A stretch of DNA of 35,777 nt from Psychromonas sp. SP041 (GCF_000470315.2 NZ_CBRF02000045.1:1-35777), one strand, 5' to 3'; shown: positions 1 through 9,337, numbered from the stretch's first letter. Program-made: numbers and translations. Notes: generated from the letters alone by a model not told the origin.

Positions 1-79
1 ACTCAATGAGAGCTCGTACATAAGTGAGCGCTTTATTCTTAGTTATTAATTTTGTTGTTGACACAGGGGAGTCCACATA

Positions 80-163
80 GGTTGTTCCCTTTACGAAATT
101 TACAACGAAGAAATAAGTTATTTTAACAAAAAAAATAGATCAGGTAATTAGTGTAATTGGTAT
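80..163 (-). repeat. Partial copy of MITE-like dispersed repeat
   Basis: These 84 bases match the reverse complement of 28671-28754 at 78 of 84 positions by hand alignment. The outer end reads AATTGGTAT followed by TA, the same terminus as the other copies in the window. The inner half of the full-length copy (28755-28832) has no visible counterpart in bases 1-79, so this copy is truncated or belongs to a subfamily with a different left half. Confidence 0.75.
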
Positions 164-247
164 TAAATAAAACACAATTAAGGTGCACTGCTATCGCATC
201 ATTCAACACATTAAAGAATAACGTTCTATACCAACTTTCATAAAAAT

Positions 248-273
248 AAAAAAAGCACCCGAAGGTGCTTTTT
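248..273 (-). terminator. Intrinsic terminator of purD
   Basis: The stem is AAAAGCACC (251-259) with GGTGCTTTT (264-272) around a CGAA tetraloop. On the minus strand it is followed by a run of seven or more T. It lies about 40 bases past the purD stop codon and closes the purine transcript. Confidence 0.85.
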
Positions 274-311
274 AATGACTAATAAAACTTGCTTATCTTG
301 ATAAAAATAAC

Positions 312-1598
312 TTATTTATTATTTTCACGTGCAATCGCACGGTAAGCGATATCATTGCGATGGAACATACCATCCCAACTAATCTGTTTAGTTAGCTCAT
401 AAGCTTTCTGTTGCGCTTCTGTCACTGTATTACCTAATGCAGTTGCACAAAGTACACGTCCACCACTTGTTACCACTTGACCGTCTTTTTCAGCAGTACC
501 AGCATGGAACACTTTTAGCCCTTCTGTTGCTTCAGGAATACCTGAAATAACATGGCCTTTAGTGTAATCAGCAGGGTAACCGCCAGCCGCTAATACAACA
601 CCAATTGCAGCACGCGGATCAAACTCGGCAACCATATCTTCCAGTTCGCCGTTTACACCCGCTAAACATAAAGTAACAATGTCAGACTTCATACGTAACA
701 TGATTGGTTGTGTTTCAGGGTCACCAAAACGACAGTTGTATTCAATCACTTTAGGTGTGCCATCAGCCATGATCATTAGACCCGCGTATAAGAAACCCGT
801 GTAAGTATTACCTTCAGCAGCCATACCTTCAACCGTAGGGCGAATAACTAAGTCCATAATACGATCATGCATTTCAGGCGTTACTACTGGTGCTGGTGAA
901 TATGCGCCCATACCTCCGGTATTTGGACCTGTATCGCCATCGCCAACACGTTTGTGATCTTGGCTTGTTGCCATTGGTACGATATTTTTACCATCAACCA
1001 TCACGATAAATGATGCTTCTTCACCATCTAAGAACTCTTCAACCACAACACGATGCCCAGCTTCACCAAATGCATTACCAGCAAGCATATCTTGAATAGC
1101 ATCTTCAGCTTCTTTTAAGGTCATCGCAACGATCACGCCTTTACCTGCGGCAAGACCGTCTGCTTTGATGACAATTGGTGCACCTTTTTCACGAACGTAA
1201 GCCAACGCAGGCTCAATTTCAGTGAAGTTTTGGTACCAAGCCGTTGGAATGTCATGACGCGCTAAAAAGTCTTTAGTGAAAGCTTTAGAGCCTTCTAACT
1301 GTGCTGCACCTTTGGTTGGACCGAAACAAGCTAACTTAGCTTCACGGAATGCATCAACCACACCAATAACTAAGGGTGCTTCTGGCCCTACAATTGTTAA
1401 TTCAACATTGTTTTCTTTTGCGAAAGCAACCAAGGCATCGATATCTTCAACACCGATATTAACGTTAGTGACTTTATCTTCTAAAGCACTACCGGCATTG
1501 CCCGGTGCAACAAATACGTTTTTAACTTCACTATTTTGTGCCGCTTTCCATGCTAGAGCATGTTCACGACCGCCATTACCAATAATTAGTACATTCAT
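312..1598 (-). CDS. purD: Phosphoribosylamine--glycine ligase (GAR synthetase)
   Basis: This is the ATP-grasp enzyme that joins glycine to 5-phosphoribosylamine in the second step of de novo purine synthesis, in the cytoplasm. The 428-residue length is standard. Visible family motifs are the N-terminal GNGGREHALAWK, GPEAPLVIGV near residue 70, the DHKRVGDGDTGPNTGGMGAY ATP-grasp segment in the middle, and EYNCRFGDPETQ near residue 285. It lies downstream of purH on the same strand, the usual gammaproteobacterial order, but about 310 bases away with a long palindrome between them, so it may have its own promoter. I saw no convincing PurR operator. Confidence 0.97.
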   Translation of the reverse strand: MNVLIIGNGGREHALAWKAAQNSEVKNVFVAPGNAGSALEDKVTNVNIGVEDIDALVAFAKENNVELTIVGPEAPLVIGVVDAFREAKLACFGPTKGAAQLEGSKAFTKDFLARHDIPTAWYQNFTEIEPALAYVREKGAPIVIKADGLAAGKGVIVAMTLKEAEDAIQDMLAGNAFGEAGHRVVVEEFLDGEEASFIVMVDGKNIVPMATSQDHKRVGDGDTGPNTGGMGAYSPAPVVTPEMHDRIMDLVIRPTVEGMAAEGNTYTGFLYAGLMIMADGTPKVIEYNCRFGDPETQPIMLRMKSDIVTLCLAGVNGELEDMVAEFDPRAAIGVVLAAGGYPADYTKGHVISGIPEATEGLKVFHAGTAEKDGQVVTSGGRVLCATALGNTVTEAQQKAYELTKQISWDGMFHRNDIAYRAIARENNK

Positions 1599-1803
1599 TC
1601 GTTTTCCTCACGTAAGACAGTCCGTCGCTATTTAATGCTATTTCAGCGTCAAAAGTACTCATTTAGCGCGCTAAACTCCGTGCTTTTTCCTTGAACTAAC
1701 ACTAAATTGCTTAGTTCTGACTCACTGCAATTATTCAAAAGACTAAAAGTTAATTATGTTTTAAAAGACTTTAAAACATAAGAACAGTTAACTCATTAAT
1801 TTG

Positions 1804-1907
1804 TTATATCAACGTCTGTTGGTTCGAGGTCAAGGAAAAGGCACGGAGCTTGCAATTGCAAGTACGCACCTTTAAGGCAGAGATCGAATCTACAGACTAA
1901 GATATAA
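1804..1907. repeat. 104-bp imperfect palindrome (MITE/REP-like) between purH and purD
   Basis: The sequence is an inverted repeat centred exactly between bases 1855 and 1856. The outer arms TTATATC...GATATAA (7/7), then GTCTGT...ACAGAC (6/6), and the centre CTTGCAA/TTGCAAG (7/7) are perfect. Over the two 52-base arms I count 32 matching positions with no gaps. It begins 3 bases after the purH stop codon, so it would fold as a long hairpin at the 3' end of purH mRNA. No T-run follows it, so it is not a classic terminator. Confidence 0.7.
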
Positions 1908-1910
1908 AGA

Positions 1911-3503
1911 TTAATGGCGGAAGTGACGCATTCCTGTAAATACCATTGCCATGTTGTGCTCATCTGCGGCTGCGATAACTTCATCATCACGCATTGAACC
2001 ACCAGGTTGGATAACACAACTAATACCAGCTTCTGCTGCTGCATCGATACCATCACGGAATGGGAAGAACGCATCAGATGCCATAACAGAACCTTCAACG
2101 ACTAGGTTTTCGTCAGCCGCTTTAATGCCTGCAATTTTAGCACTGTAAACACGACTCATTTGACCTGCGCCTACACCCACTGTTGCACTGTTTTTAACGT
2201 AAACAATCGCATTTGATTTAACAAATTTAGCCACTTTCCAGCTAAATAATAAATCCGTCATTTCAGACTCTGTTGGTTGACGTTTAGAAACAACTTTAAG
2301 GTCAGCTATATCAACCATACCTTGGTCACGATCTTGTACTAATAAACCACCGTTAACACGTTTGATATCAAACTCAGTTGTTTGGTCAGCCCATTCGCCA
2401 CACACTAATAAGCGTAGGTTCTTTTTAGCAGCGATAATAGCAATGGCTTCATCACTGACTGATGGAGCGATAATCACTTCAACAAATTGACGTGATGTAA
2501 TTGCTTCAGCGGTTGCAGCGTCTAATTCGCGGTTGAATGCGATAATGCCACCAAATGCAGACGTTGGGTCTGTTTTGTAAGCACCTTCGTATGCATCAAG
2601 AATGTTTCCAGCAACGGCAACACCACATGGGTTTGCATGTTTAACAATCACACAAGCTGGCTCTGAAAATTCTTTAACACATTCTAGTGCAGAATCAGTA
2701 TCAGCAATGTTGTTGTAAGATAATGCTTTACCTTGTAACTGCGTTGCTGTTGATACAGAGGCTTCTTGAACATTATTTTCAACATAAAAAGCAGCTGCTT
2801 GATGAGAGTTTTCACCGTAACGCATATCTTGTTTCTTTTGGAATTGCGCATTGAAAGTACGTGGGAATTTTGATTCCTCATCACCTTCTTTGTTTTCACC
2901 GTAACTTGGTACCATAGTACCGAAGTAGTTAGCAATCATGCCGTCGTATTGAGCGGTATGCTCATAAGCTGCAATTGCTAAATCAAAACGTGTTTTATAA
3001 ACTAAGCTACCGTCGTTTTCTGTTATTTCAGACAAAATACGTGAGTAGTCAGATGCATTTACAACAATGGCTACGTCTTTATGGTTTTTTGCCGCAGCAC
3101 GAACCATAGTAGGACCGCCGATATCGATATTTTCAATCGCATCTTCTAACGTACAATCTGGGTTAGCTACTGTTGCAGCAAATGGATATAAATTAACAAC
3201 AACCATATCAATCGCTTGGATATCGTTTGCAGACATAATTGCTTCATCGATACCACGACGAGCAAGAATACCGCCATGAATTTTAGGATGTAATGTTTTT
3301 ACACGTCCATCCATCATCTCAGGGAATCCAGTGTAATCAGATACTTCTGTTACTTTGATATTATTTTCAGCCAATAATTTACAAGTACCGCCTGTTGATA
3401 AAAGCTCAACGCCTTTATCCGCTAATTCACGTGCAAATTCTACAATACCAGTTTTATCAGAAACACTGATCAGTGCGCGTTTAATTGTTCGGTTATTTTC
3501 CAT
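1911..3503 (-). CDS. purH: Bifunctional AICAR transformylase / IMP cyclohydrolase
   Basis: PurH performs the last two steps of IMP synthesis: formyl transfer from 10-formyl-THF to AICAR, then ring closure. The N-terminal MGS-like cyclohydrolase domain (about residues 1-190: [33 protein letters not shown]) is followed by the transformylase domain with [10 protein letters not shown] and the typical C-terminus TGMRHFRH. I place the start at the ATG at 3503 ([11 protein letters not shown], 530 residues), which matches the family's usual length. An ATG four codons upstream is in frame but its AGG lies only about one base away, while GGAAG precedes the chosen ATG. Confidence 0.97.
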   Translation of the reverse strand: MENNRTIKRALISVSDKTGIVEFARELADKGVELLSTGGTCKLLAENNIKVTEVSDYTGFPEMMDGRVKTLHPKIHGGILARRGIDEAIMSANDIQAIDMVVVNLYPFAATVANPDCTLEDAIENIDIGGPTMVRAAAKNHKDVAIVVNASDYSRILSEITENDGSLVYKTRFDLAIAAYEHTAQYDGMIANYFGTMVPSYGENKEGDEESKFPRTFNAQFQKKQDMRYGENSHQAAAFYVENNVQEASVSTATQLQGKALSYNNIADTDSALECVKEFSEPACVIVKHANPCGVAVAGNILDAYEGAYKTDPTSAFGGIIAFNRELDAATAEAITSRQFVEVIIAPSVSDEAIAIIAAKKNLRLLVCGEWADQTTEFDIKRVNGGLLVQDRDQGMVDIADLKVVSKRQPTESEMTDLLFSWKVAKFVKSNAIVYVKNSATVGVGAGQMSRVYSAKIAGIKAADENLVVEGSVMASDAFFPFRDGIDAAAEAGISCVIQPGGSMRDDEVIAAADEHNMAMVFTGMRHFRH

Positions 3504-3680
3504 TATCTTCCACATTCCTCGGTTAATGTTTTCATGGGTGAAAAACTCAAATGATTGGAGTTTTCTTAAAAGTTAAACTTGCGCGGCATTCTACCCGAAT
3601 TGAAAGGACTTTTATTCGTTTTGTTGAATAAAAACACAAAAAATAGTGCTATTTATGCAAAATAATTAATAACTGCGTGT

Positions 3681-4175
3681 TTAATAAGTTTTATGTAAAT
3701 AACTAGCAATGCCTCTGCATGTCACCGCTTTAACTTTTTCAAAGTTTAAATCTGACATTAGTTGCGTACTAAACTGGTTATTTTGGGCCACGACAGCTTG
3801 TAAATGAGGAAGTTGATATAAGGAAATTAATTGTTTAATAAAGGGTTGTAACACAGGAAGTAGATCTTGATGATCATGAAAATCAGGTAAAAGACGTAAA
3901 ATAAATGAAGGCTCTATTGCCTCATCAATAAAACAATCTTGTAAACCAGTGCAACCGATGACGGTACTGTTGTCTAGATCTTCAATGGCATACATTTTAT
4001 GTTTTTTGTTACTGATGAACATATTAAAGCAGTCATCGGCCTGTTGTTTCGATAACACACCAGTGATGCTGTATTTCATACAAGCTCGGTGTTGTAATAT
4101 ATCGGTGAAATCGTTTTTATCTGATTCGATAAAAGGGCGAATACTTAATTGATGATGTTTTATAAAAAGCGTCAT
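3681..4175 (-). CDS. GNAT-family N-acetyltransferase (RimJ/RimL-like)
   Basis: This 164-residue protein has the layout of the RimJ/RimL-type branch of acetyl-CoA acetyltransferases: an N-terminal strand with LSIRPFIESDKNDFTDIL, a central IEDLDNSTVIGCTGLQD strand pair, and a C-terminal ending with NFEKVKAVTCRGIASYLH. The usual Q/RxxGxG/A pyrophosphate loop is not clear; FILRLLPDFHDHQDLL occupies its place and looks divergent. The substrate cannot be told. The start is well supported by GGAGGT three bases upstream of the ATG. It sits alone between purH and an IS4 relic. Confidence 0.65.
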   Translation of the reverse strand: MTLFIKHHQLSIRPFIESDKNDFTDILQHRACMKYSITGVLSKQQADDCFNMFISNKKHKMYAIEDLDNSTVIGCTGLQDCFIDEAIEPSFILRLLPDFHDHQDLLPVLQPFIKQLISLYQLPHLQAVVAQNNQFSTQLMSDLNFEKVKAVTCRGIASYLHKTY

Positions 4176-4348
4176 CTTACCTCCATTTATAGTGCTGACA
4201 TTGTCGCTTACAAGTGGTGAATAGGCATTAGTATATCGCTCATTTTATGTACAGATCTATTAAATATTTAAAACAGTGAAGTTACAACAAGATATAAAAA
4301 GTAACGTTAGCGTCAGACACAAAAAAACATGCCACAGCATAATCTGGT

Positions 4349-4831
4349 TCACATAAGGTGAACGGCATATTTACTTTTAGCAAACGGATATCGATTCTTA
4401 AAGGCTTTAAACACCTAGAATAACTTCGTTCTCGCTTTCCCTACTGCTTAAACTCGGCGGCATTTTTTTCTATATCAATCACTATCTTTAGGACATTTCC
4501 TGGTTCATATATCGGCATCATGGTCAGAGTATGAATAATATGAGAAAACGCATCTCTGAAGCCCAATTGATTAGCAAAAGCAGCTTTAAGTGATTTCGCC
4601 ATCAGTATCATTTTGTAATGAATTAAATGATAAGCAAGTAAAACGGCTTTCAAGCATGTGCAGCTTCATTTCGCGATAACCTAATTCAATCCCCTAACGA
4701 TAAGCATATAAATCAAAAGCTTATACGCTTAGGCATGATTCAATAATGCCTGGCTCTAAGGTATCTGACAAAGAAGAAAACTTGGTAAGACAATTAATCG
4801 AAGTGCGAGCTAGTGCTTCTGAAAGCCCCAT
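4349..4831 (-). pseudogene. IS4-family transposase relic
   Basis: Reading leftwards from an ATG at 4831, an N-terminal piece (MGLSEALARTSINCL, then SSLSDTLEPGIIES) runs into a stop and then straight into a C-terminal piece, so the middle of the gene has been deleted. The C-terminal piece contains LYAYR-stop-GIELGYREMK, which keeps the spacing Y-2-R-3-E-6-K of the IS4 YREK signature with its Trp codon mutated to TAG. After another small deletion the open frame at 4441-4653 (LLAYHLIHYKM, MAKSLKAAFANQLGFR, DIEKNAAEF) continues the family C-terminus, and after a stop and a frameshift the tail KNRYPFAKSKYAVHLM ends at 4349. It cannot encode an active enzyme. Ends of the element were not located. 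Confidence 0.75.
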
Positions 4832-4866
4832 AAAAAAATCCCATGACCTTTTGAGTCATAGGATTT
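4832..4866 (-). terminator. Intrinsic terminator, probably for norB
   Basis: The stem AAATCCCATGAC (4836-4847) pairs with GTCATAGGATTT (4855-4866) with one mismatch, and on the minus strand it is followed by seven T (4838-4832). It lies about 150 bases past the norB stop and directly abuts the start of the IS4 relic. Confidence 0.7.
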
Positions 4867-5012
4867 TCATTTTCTTCAGCTAAAAATAAACGAACTTTTA
4901 TTAACTGATTGGCATTACGCTAACAAGCGTCATTTTCATTCATTGTAACGTTAATTGGTATCATGACTTATAAGCAATAAAAACGTCGCAACACCAATCA
5001 AAGAGGCTTAAG

Positions 5013-7274
5013 TTAACATTTCGATTTCACTATTTTTTCTGGCGAAAAAAAGACACCTTTAGTCACTTGCCAAGTGATCGCTAATGCACCAATCATAAAT
5101 ACGATGTCACCGATGGTACGCACCCAGCGCAATGTAACTAACGTATCACTTTGCATAACGGCTTCACTACGCGCATACCAAAGCCCCTCTGATGCACTCG
5201 CAATAAATTGAATAATGCCAATGGGTAATAAACTAGTAAATAACATCAATGCTAAGCCTATATTCATCCACCAAAAAGAAACCTTCATTAAACGCTCATC
5301 AAATTTCAAATGAGGACGAATATATCTTAATACCAATAAGGTAAAGCCGAGCGCTAAGAAACCGTACACACCAAATAGTGCAGCATGCGCATGGGTTGCC
5401 GTCGTATTAAGACCTTGAATATAATATAAAGAAATTGGAGGATTGATCATAAACCCTAATACGCCAGCGCCTAACATATTCCAAAAAGCAACAGCAACAA
5501 AGTACATAATAGGCCATTTCACACTGTCCATCCAAGGCGCACGTTTTTGCAACTTATAGTGCTCCCAAGCTTCATGTCCAAGCACAATTAATGGCACAAC
5601 TTCGAGTGCACTAAAGGTTGCACCGACTGCCATAACAGGTGTTGTTGTACCAGAAAAATACAAATGATGGAAAGTACCCGGAATACCCCCTAACATGAAT
5701 AATGAGGCAGATGCTAATGAAGCCACTGTCGCCATACGTTGAGAAACTAATCCCATATTAAAGAAAATAAATGCCAACGCAGTAGTAGCAAAAACTTCAA
5801 AGAAACCTTCAACCCATAGATGTACAATCCACCAACGCCAATATTCCATCACAGAGAGATGTGTTCTTTCACCGTAAAAGAAACCCGCCCCATAAAATAA
5901 ACCAATCGCGATACATGAGAACATAAATAAGACTAATAAGTTTTTATCACCTTTCTGTTTCAACGTCGGCGTAATACAACGCATCATCAATATTAACCAC
6001 AATACAAGCCCAATAAATTTACCAATTTGCCATAATCGCCCTAAATCAACATATTCATAACCTTGATGGCCTAACCAAAAATTTAAATCTGCTGGCATTA
6101 TTTGCGCAATTGCTAAGTAATTACCTATAAATGAGCCAACAACAACCAGAACCAGTGCCCAAAAAAGCACATCAACACCGAGTTTTTGGAATTTAGGATC
6201 TTTACCTCCATTGATGATTGGTGCTAAAAATAATCCTGCCGCTAAAAAGCCACTGGCGATCCAAAATAAAGCAGATTGAATATGCCAAGTACGCACTAAA
6301 CTATAAGGAAACCATTCTGAAGTTTGAATACCGTAAAAGCCTTGACCTTCAACGGTATAATGCGCGGTGAGTGCCCCCATAAAAATTTGAAAAGTAAATA
6401 AAGCCACGACCAGAAATAAATATTTACCTAATGCTTTTTGCGAAGCTGTTAATGCGAAAGATAAGATAGGATCATTGAGTGGCGCAACAGGTTCACTTTC
6501 ATCTTCTTTTCGTAAAAATGCCCAAGCCCATACTAAAGCACCAATACCGGCAACCAACAATACAATACTCACAACAGACCATAAAATATTTTCAGTGGTA
6601 GGTTTATTATCGATTAATGGTTCATGCGGCCAATTATTTGTATAAGTTGCATTACCGTCACTACGTTCAGTTGAGGCAGCCCAAGCGGTCCAAAAAAAGA
6701 ATTCAGTTAAACGCTCCCTTCTCTCTGCACTTGGTAATGTCACCTCTTTCATGGCATAATTTTCACGCGTTTTTTGTAATTCAGGTGCACCGCCAAAGAG
6801 CGCATTATAATACTCACCCGTTTGCTCAATCGCTTGCAGACGCCTTACTGATAAGGTGACTTTATTTTTCTCATGATCATAGGTATTTTTTCTGTAATCA
6901 TTTTTAAGTTTATATTGTAATGTGTTTTGCTGCTCTCCGGTTAATCGATCAAAAGGTTTAGCAAACTCATCCATTGCTGCTAAATCCAACCAATTAACAA
7001 GCTCTCGATGTAACCAATCCGCTGTCCAATCGGGCGCTTGATAAGCACCATGACCCCATATTGATCCCAGTTGCATCCCACCTACTGATTGCCAAGCCGT
7101 TTGACCGTCTAATATTTTTTCTTCCGTTGTAAAAATATCACCACGTTCAGAAACGAATGATGCTGGTATAGGTGGTGCTGTACGATAAATTTCTGTTCCG
7201 TAGTAACCTAATAATGAAAAGGTAATGGCAAGCACCCCTAAGAGGGTCCACCACAATTTTTTATACTCTCCCAT
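5013..7274 (-). CDS. norB: Quinol-dependent nitric oxide reductase (qNOR)
   Basis: This inner-membrane enzyme of the haem-copper oxidase superfamily reduces two NO to N2O with electrons from quinol. The 753 residues match the single-subunit qNOR (NorZ) type: an N-terminal membrane helix, a periplasmic domain of about 200 residues lacking a CxxCH haem c motif, then some 12-13 helices. Conserved metal-site segments are TWHIQSALFW (near 330), WRWWIVHLWVEGFFE (near 481), GTFHHLYFSG (near 535) and HAHAALFGVYGF (near 629). It diverges from nsrR, and NsrR-type palindromes lie upstream, so it is probably derepressed by NO. Its likely role is NO detoxification; no other denitrification gene is near. 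Confidence 0.95.
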   Translation of the reverse strand: MGEYKKLWWTLLGVLAITFSLLGYYGTEIYRTAPPIPASFVSERGDIFTTEEKILDGQTAWQSVGGMQLGSIWGHGAYQAPDWTADWLHRELVNWLDLAAMDEFAKPFDRLTGEQQNTLQYKLKNDYRKNTYDHEKNKVTLSVRRLQAIEQTGEYYNALFGGAPELQKTRENYAMKEVTLPSAERRERLTEFFFWTAWAASTERSDGNATYTNNWPHEPLIDNKPTTENILWSVVSIVLLVAGIGALVWAWAFLRKEDESEPVAPLNDPILSFALTASQKALGKYLFLVVALFTFQIFMGALTAHYTVEGQGFYGIQTSEWFPYSLVRTWHIQSALFWIASGFLAAGLFLAPIINGGKDPKFQKLGVDVLFWALVLVVVGSFIGNYLAIAQIMPADLNFWLGHQGYEYVDLGRLWQIGKFIGLVLWLILMMRCITPTLKQKGDKNLLVLFMFSCIAIGLFYGAGFFYGERTHLSVMEYWRWWIVHLWVEGFFEVFATTALAFIFFNMGLVSQRMATVASLASASLFMLGGIPGTFHHLYFSGTTTPVMAVGATFSALEVVPLIVLGHEAWEHYKLQKRAPWMDSVKWPIMYFVAVAFWNMLGAGVLGFMINPPISLYYIQGLNTTATHAHAALFGVYGFLALGFTLLVLRYIRPHLKFDERLMKVSFWWMNIGLALMLFTSLLPIGIIQFIASASEGLWYARSEAVMQSDTLVTLRWVRTIGDIVFMIGALAITWQVTKGVFFSPEKIVKSKC

Positions 7275-7368
7275 AACATGCTCCTTTTGATGAGTATTTA
7301 GCCTTTAATTAACAACCTTAAACTCAAAAACCTCTAAAATAAAAACCCTTTATTTAACGTACAAATAA

Positions 7369-7391
7369 AAGATGCATTTAAAATGAATCTT
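7369..7391. promoter_or_regulatory. NsrR operator 1 (norB-proximal)
   Basis: The site is AAGATGCATTT, one base A, then AAATGAATCTT: an 11-1-11 inverted repeat matching the known NsrR consensus (AAGATGCATTT-n-AAATGCATCTT) at all but one position. It lies 95 bases upstream of the norB start codon. Confidence 0.85.
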
Positions 7392-7419
7392 ATTTGAGGC
7401 GATTTTACATACAAAATTA

Positions 7420-7442
7420 AAGATGTAAACTATATGTATCTT
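7420..7442. promoter_or_regulatory. NsrR operator 2
   Basis: The site is AAGATGTAAAC, one base T, then ATATGTATCTT. It has the 11-1-11 layout with both outer AAGATG and ATCTT blocks intact and a weaker centre. It may serve norB, nsrR autoregulation or both. Confidence 0.65.
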
Positions 7443-7447
7443 TTAAA

Positions 7448-7470
7448 TCGATGTATTTAAAATAATTCTT
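7448..7470. promoter_or_regulatory. NsrR operator 3 (nsrR-proximal)
   Basis: The site is TCGATGTATTT, one base A, then AAATAATTCTT. The inner half (GATGTATTT-A-AAATAATTCTT) fits the NsrR consensus well, the outermost two bases on the left do not. It lies 66 bases upstream of the nsrR start and could mediate autoregulation. Confidence 0.55.
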
Positions 7471-7535
7471 TAAGATATTAAGGCGGTAAAGACAAAATAA
7501 TGCCATTATTAAATATCATCACATAGGTGCTTTAT

Positions 7536-7985
7536 ATGAACATTTCTCGTTTTACCGATTACTCATTACGAGTATTAATTTACCTTGCGGCTGCAAAAGA
7601 AACTTCCCACATTATCACAATTAAAGAAGTCGCTGAGCGATATCAAATATCAAAAAATCATTTGATGAAAGTAGTGCAGGAACTTAGTGCCAACAATCAT
7701 ATCAATGCAACCCGGGGGAAAAATGGAGGAATAAAGCTTAATACCGCGCCTGAAAATATAAATATAGGCCAGCTGGTACGCTCTATAGAACAAGGTTCAA
7801 CATTGGTTGAATGCTTTGGAAAAGATAACCAATGTGTGATCACATCAAGTTGTCAGCTAAAAAGAATGTTTGCACAAGCAATGGAATCTTTCTTTGATTG
7901 TTTAGATCAATACACGTTAGCTGATTTAATCAAAGGAGAGAATAAAGCCGCACTCAGACAGGTACTTAAGATTCCAATAGAATAA
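7536..7985 (+). CDS. nsrR: NO-sensing Rrf2-family repressor NsrR
   Basis: NsrR is an iron-sulphur repressor whose cluster reacts with NO, releasing NO-detoxification genes. The N-terminal winged helix (SRFTDYSLRVLIYLA, then VAERYQISKNHLMKVVQEL and TRGKNGGIKL) is typical of Rrf2 proteins. Three cysteines for the cluster are at residues 93, 100 and 106 (ECFGKDNQCVITSSC), in the NsrR pattern. I start it at the ATG at 7536 with AGG nine bases upstream; an in-frame GTG at 7527 would add three residues not found in the family. It diverges from norB, its likely target. Confidence 0.93.
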   Translation: MNISRFTDYSLRVLIYLAAAKETSHIITIKEVAERYQISKNHLMKVVQELSANNHINATRGKNGGIKLNTAPENINIGQLVRSIEQGSTLVECFGKDNQCVITSSCQLKRMFAQAMESFFDCLDQYTLADLIKGENKAALRQVLKIPIE

Positions 7986-8053
7986 ACGGCTCTTTTCAAA
8001 AAAAGAATACCTTAACCGACAATCAATATTAGGATGCAGAGCATAACCATATA

Positions 8054-8081
8054 ATGAATAAGCAGTGATGAATAAGCAGTG
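8054..8081 (+). repeat. Perfect 14-bp tandem duplication
   Basis: ATGAATAAGCAGTG occurs twice head to tail (8054-8067 and 8068-8081) between nsrR and the shared terminator. It looks like a recent slippage duplication with no clear role. Confidence 0.8.
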
Positions 8082-8090
8082 CTTAGAAAC

Positions 8091-8118
8091 AAAAAAACAT
8101 ACCGAAGTATGTTTTTTT
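8091..8118. terminator. Bidirectional terminator between nsrR and hemE
   Basis: AAAAAAACATAC (8091-8102) pairs with GTATGTTTTTTT (8107-8118) around a CGAA tetraloop. A- and T-runs on both sides let it stop the convergent nsrR and hemE transcripts. Confidence 0.88.
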
Positions 8119-8141
8119 AGTGAATAAAATATTAACAGTTT

Positions 8142-9206
8142 TTATTTGTGGTAAGGCGCGCTTAACTCATGCACAGCATCAACAAACACTTTCGCATTTT
8201 CAGGTGGCACATCTAAATGAATACCATGCCCTAAATTAAACACATGACCATTACCTGTACCAAAACCTTCTAAGATAGTCGCCACTTCTTGGCGAATACG
8301 TTCAGGTGATGCATATAACATTGATGGATCCATGTTACCTTGTAGTGCAACACGCGAACCAACACGCGCTTTCGCTTCTTTGATATCAATTGTCCAATCT
8401 AAACCAATTGCATCACAACCCGTGTCAGCGATTTGTTCGATCCATTGACCGCCATTCTTTGTGAATAAAGTCACCGGTATTTTTTGACCATCATAATTAC
8501 GGGTTAAACCATCCACTATTTTATGCATATATTGCAATGAGAAGTCTTTGTAATCGCGTGGCGATAAAATACCACCCCACGTATCAAAGACCATCACAGA
8601 TTGAGCACCTGCAGCAATTTGTGCATTTAAATAAGCAATCACAGAATCGGCCAATTTATCTAATAACAGATGCAATGTTTGTGGCTCAGAAAATGCCATT
8701 TTTTTAATTTTAGTGAAGAATTTCGAACCACTGCCTTCAACCATATAAGTCGCTAACGTCCACGGGCTACCAGAGAAACCAATTAGTGGTACTTCGCCTT
8801 TTAAATCACGACGAATGGTACGGACCGCATTCATTACATACTGGAGCTCACCTTCAGGATCTGGCATGATCAGATTATCAACATCTTTTTTACAGCTAAT
8901 AGGACGCTCGAATCGAGGTCCTTCACCTTCAGAGAAATATAGCCCTAAGCCCATTGCATCTGGAATAGTTAAAATATCAGAAAATAGAATCGCGGCATCT
9001 AAGTCAAAACGACGTAAAGGTTGTAAGGTCACTTCACACGCTAAATCGGCATTACGACATAAAGACATGAAATCACCTGCTTGAGCACGTGTTGCTTTAT
9101 ATTCTGGTAAATAGCGACCTGCTTGACGCATCATCCACACAGGTGTTTTATCTACTTCTTTGTTTAGCAAAGCGCGAATATAACGATCATTTTTTAATTC
9201 TGTCAT
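8142..9206 (-). CDS. hemE: Uroporphyrinogen III decarboxylase
   Basis: HemE removes four carboxyl groups from uroporphyrinogen III to give coproporphyrinogen III in haem synthesis. The 354-residue length is normal. The N-terminal [19 protein letters not shown] carries the arginines that bind substrate propionates; [13 protein letters not shown] and [16 protein letters not shown] are further family signatures, and [21 protein letters not shown] closes the barrel. It follows nudC on the same strand after a 130-base gap, and with rsd reproduces the enterobacterial rsd-nudC-hemE neighbourhood. Confidence 0.97.
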   Translation of the reverse strand: MTELKNDRYIRALLNKEVDKTPVWMMRQAGRYLPEYKATRAQAGDFMSLCRNADLACEVTLQPLRRFDLDAAILFSDILTIPDAMGLGLYFSEGEGPRFERPISCKKDVDNLIMPDPEGELQYVMNAVRTIRRDLKGEVPLIGFSGSPWTLATYMVEGSGSKFFTKIKKMAFSEPQTLHLLLDKLADSVIAYLNAQIAAGAQSVMVFDTWGGILSPRDYKDFSLQYMHKIVDGLTRNYDGQKIPVTLFTKNGGQWIEQIADTGCDAIGLDWTIDIKEAKARVGSRVALQGNMDPSMLYASPERIRQEVATILEGFGTGNGHVFNLGHGIHLDVPPENAKVFVDAVHELSAPYHK

Positions 9207-9337
9207 TTGTAACCTTATCCTGTTTTAGCTATTGATAGCCTATCGAGTAATCATTTCCATCTATTGATAGAATATACCTTATCTCTTCGCATAAATAAAT
9301 TTGGTATTACCTATCACTTCGATACCTAATATTAAAT

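Noticed and set aside
1796-2098. 100-codon minus-strand frame overlapping the purH end
   Set aside because: It is an off-frame reading of purH continuing through the palindrome; composition is not protein-like.
3516-3680. PurR operator upstream of purH
   Set aside because: No stretch resembles the ACGCAAACGTTTGCGT consensus well enough.
4441-4653. 70-codon frame as an independent gene
   Set aside because: It is one fragment of the IS4 transposase relic, begins with TTG in the middle of the homology, and has no ribosome site of its own.
4951-4964. TTAATTGGTATCA as a further MITE end
   Set aside because: It is followed by CA rather than TA and no partner end or internal repeat sequence is nearby.
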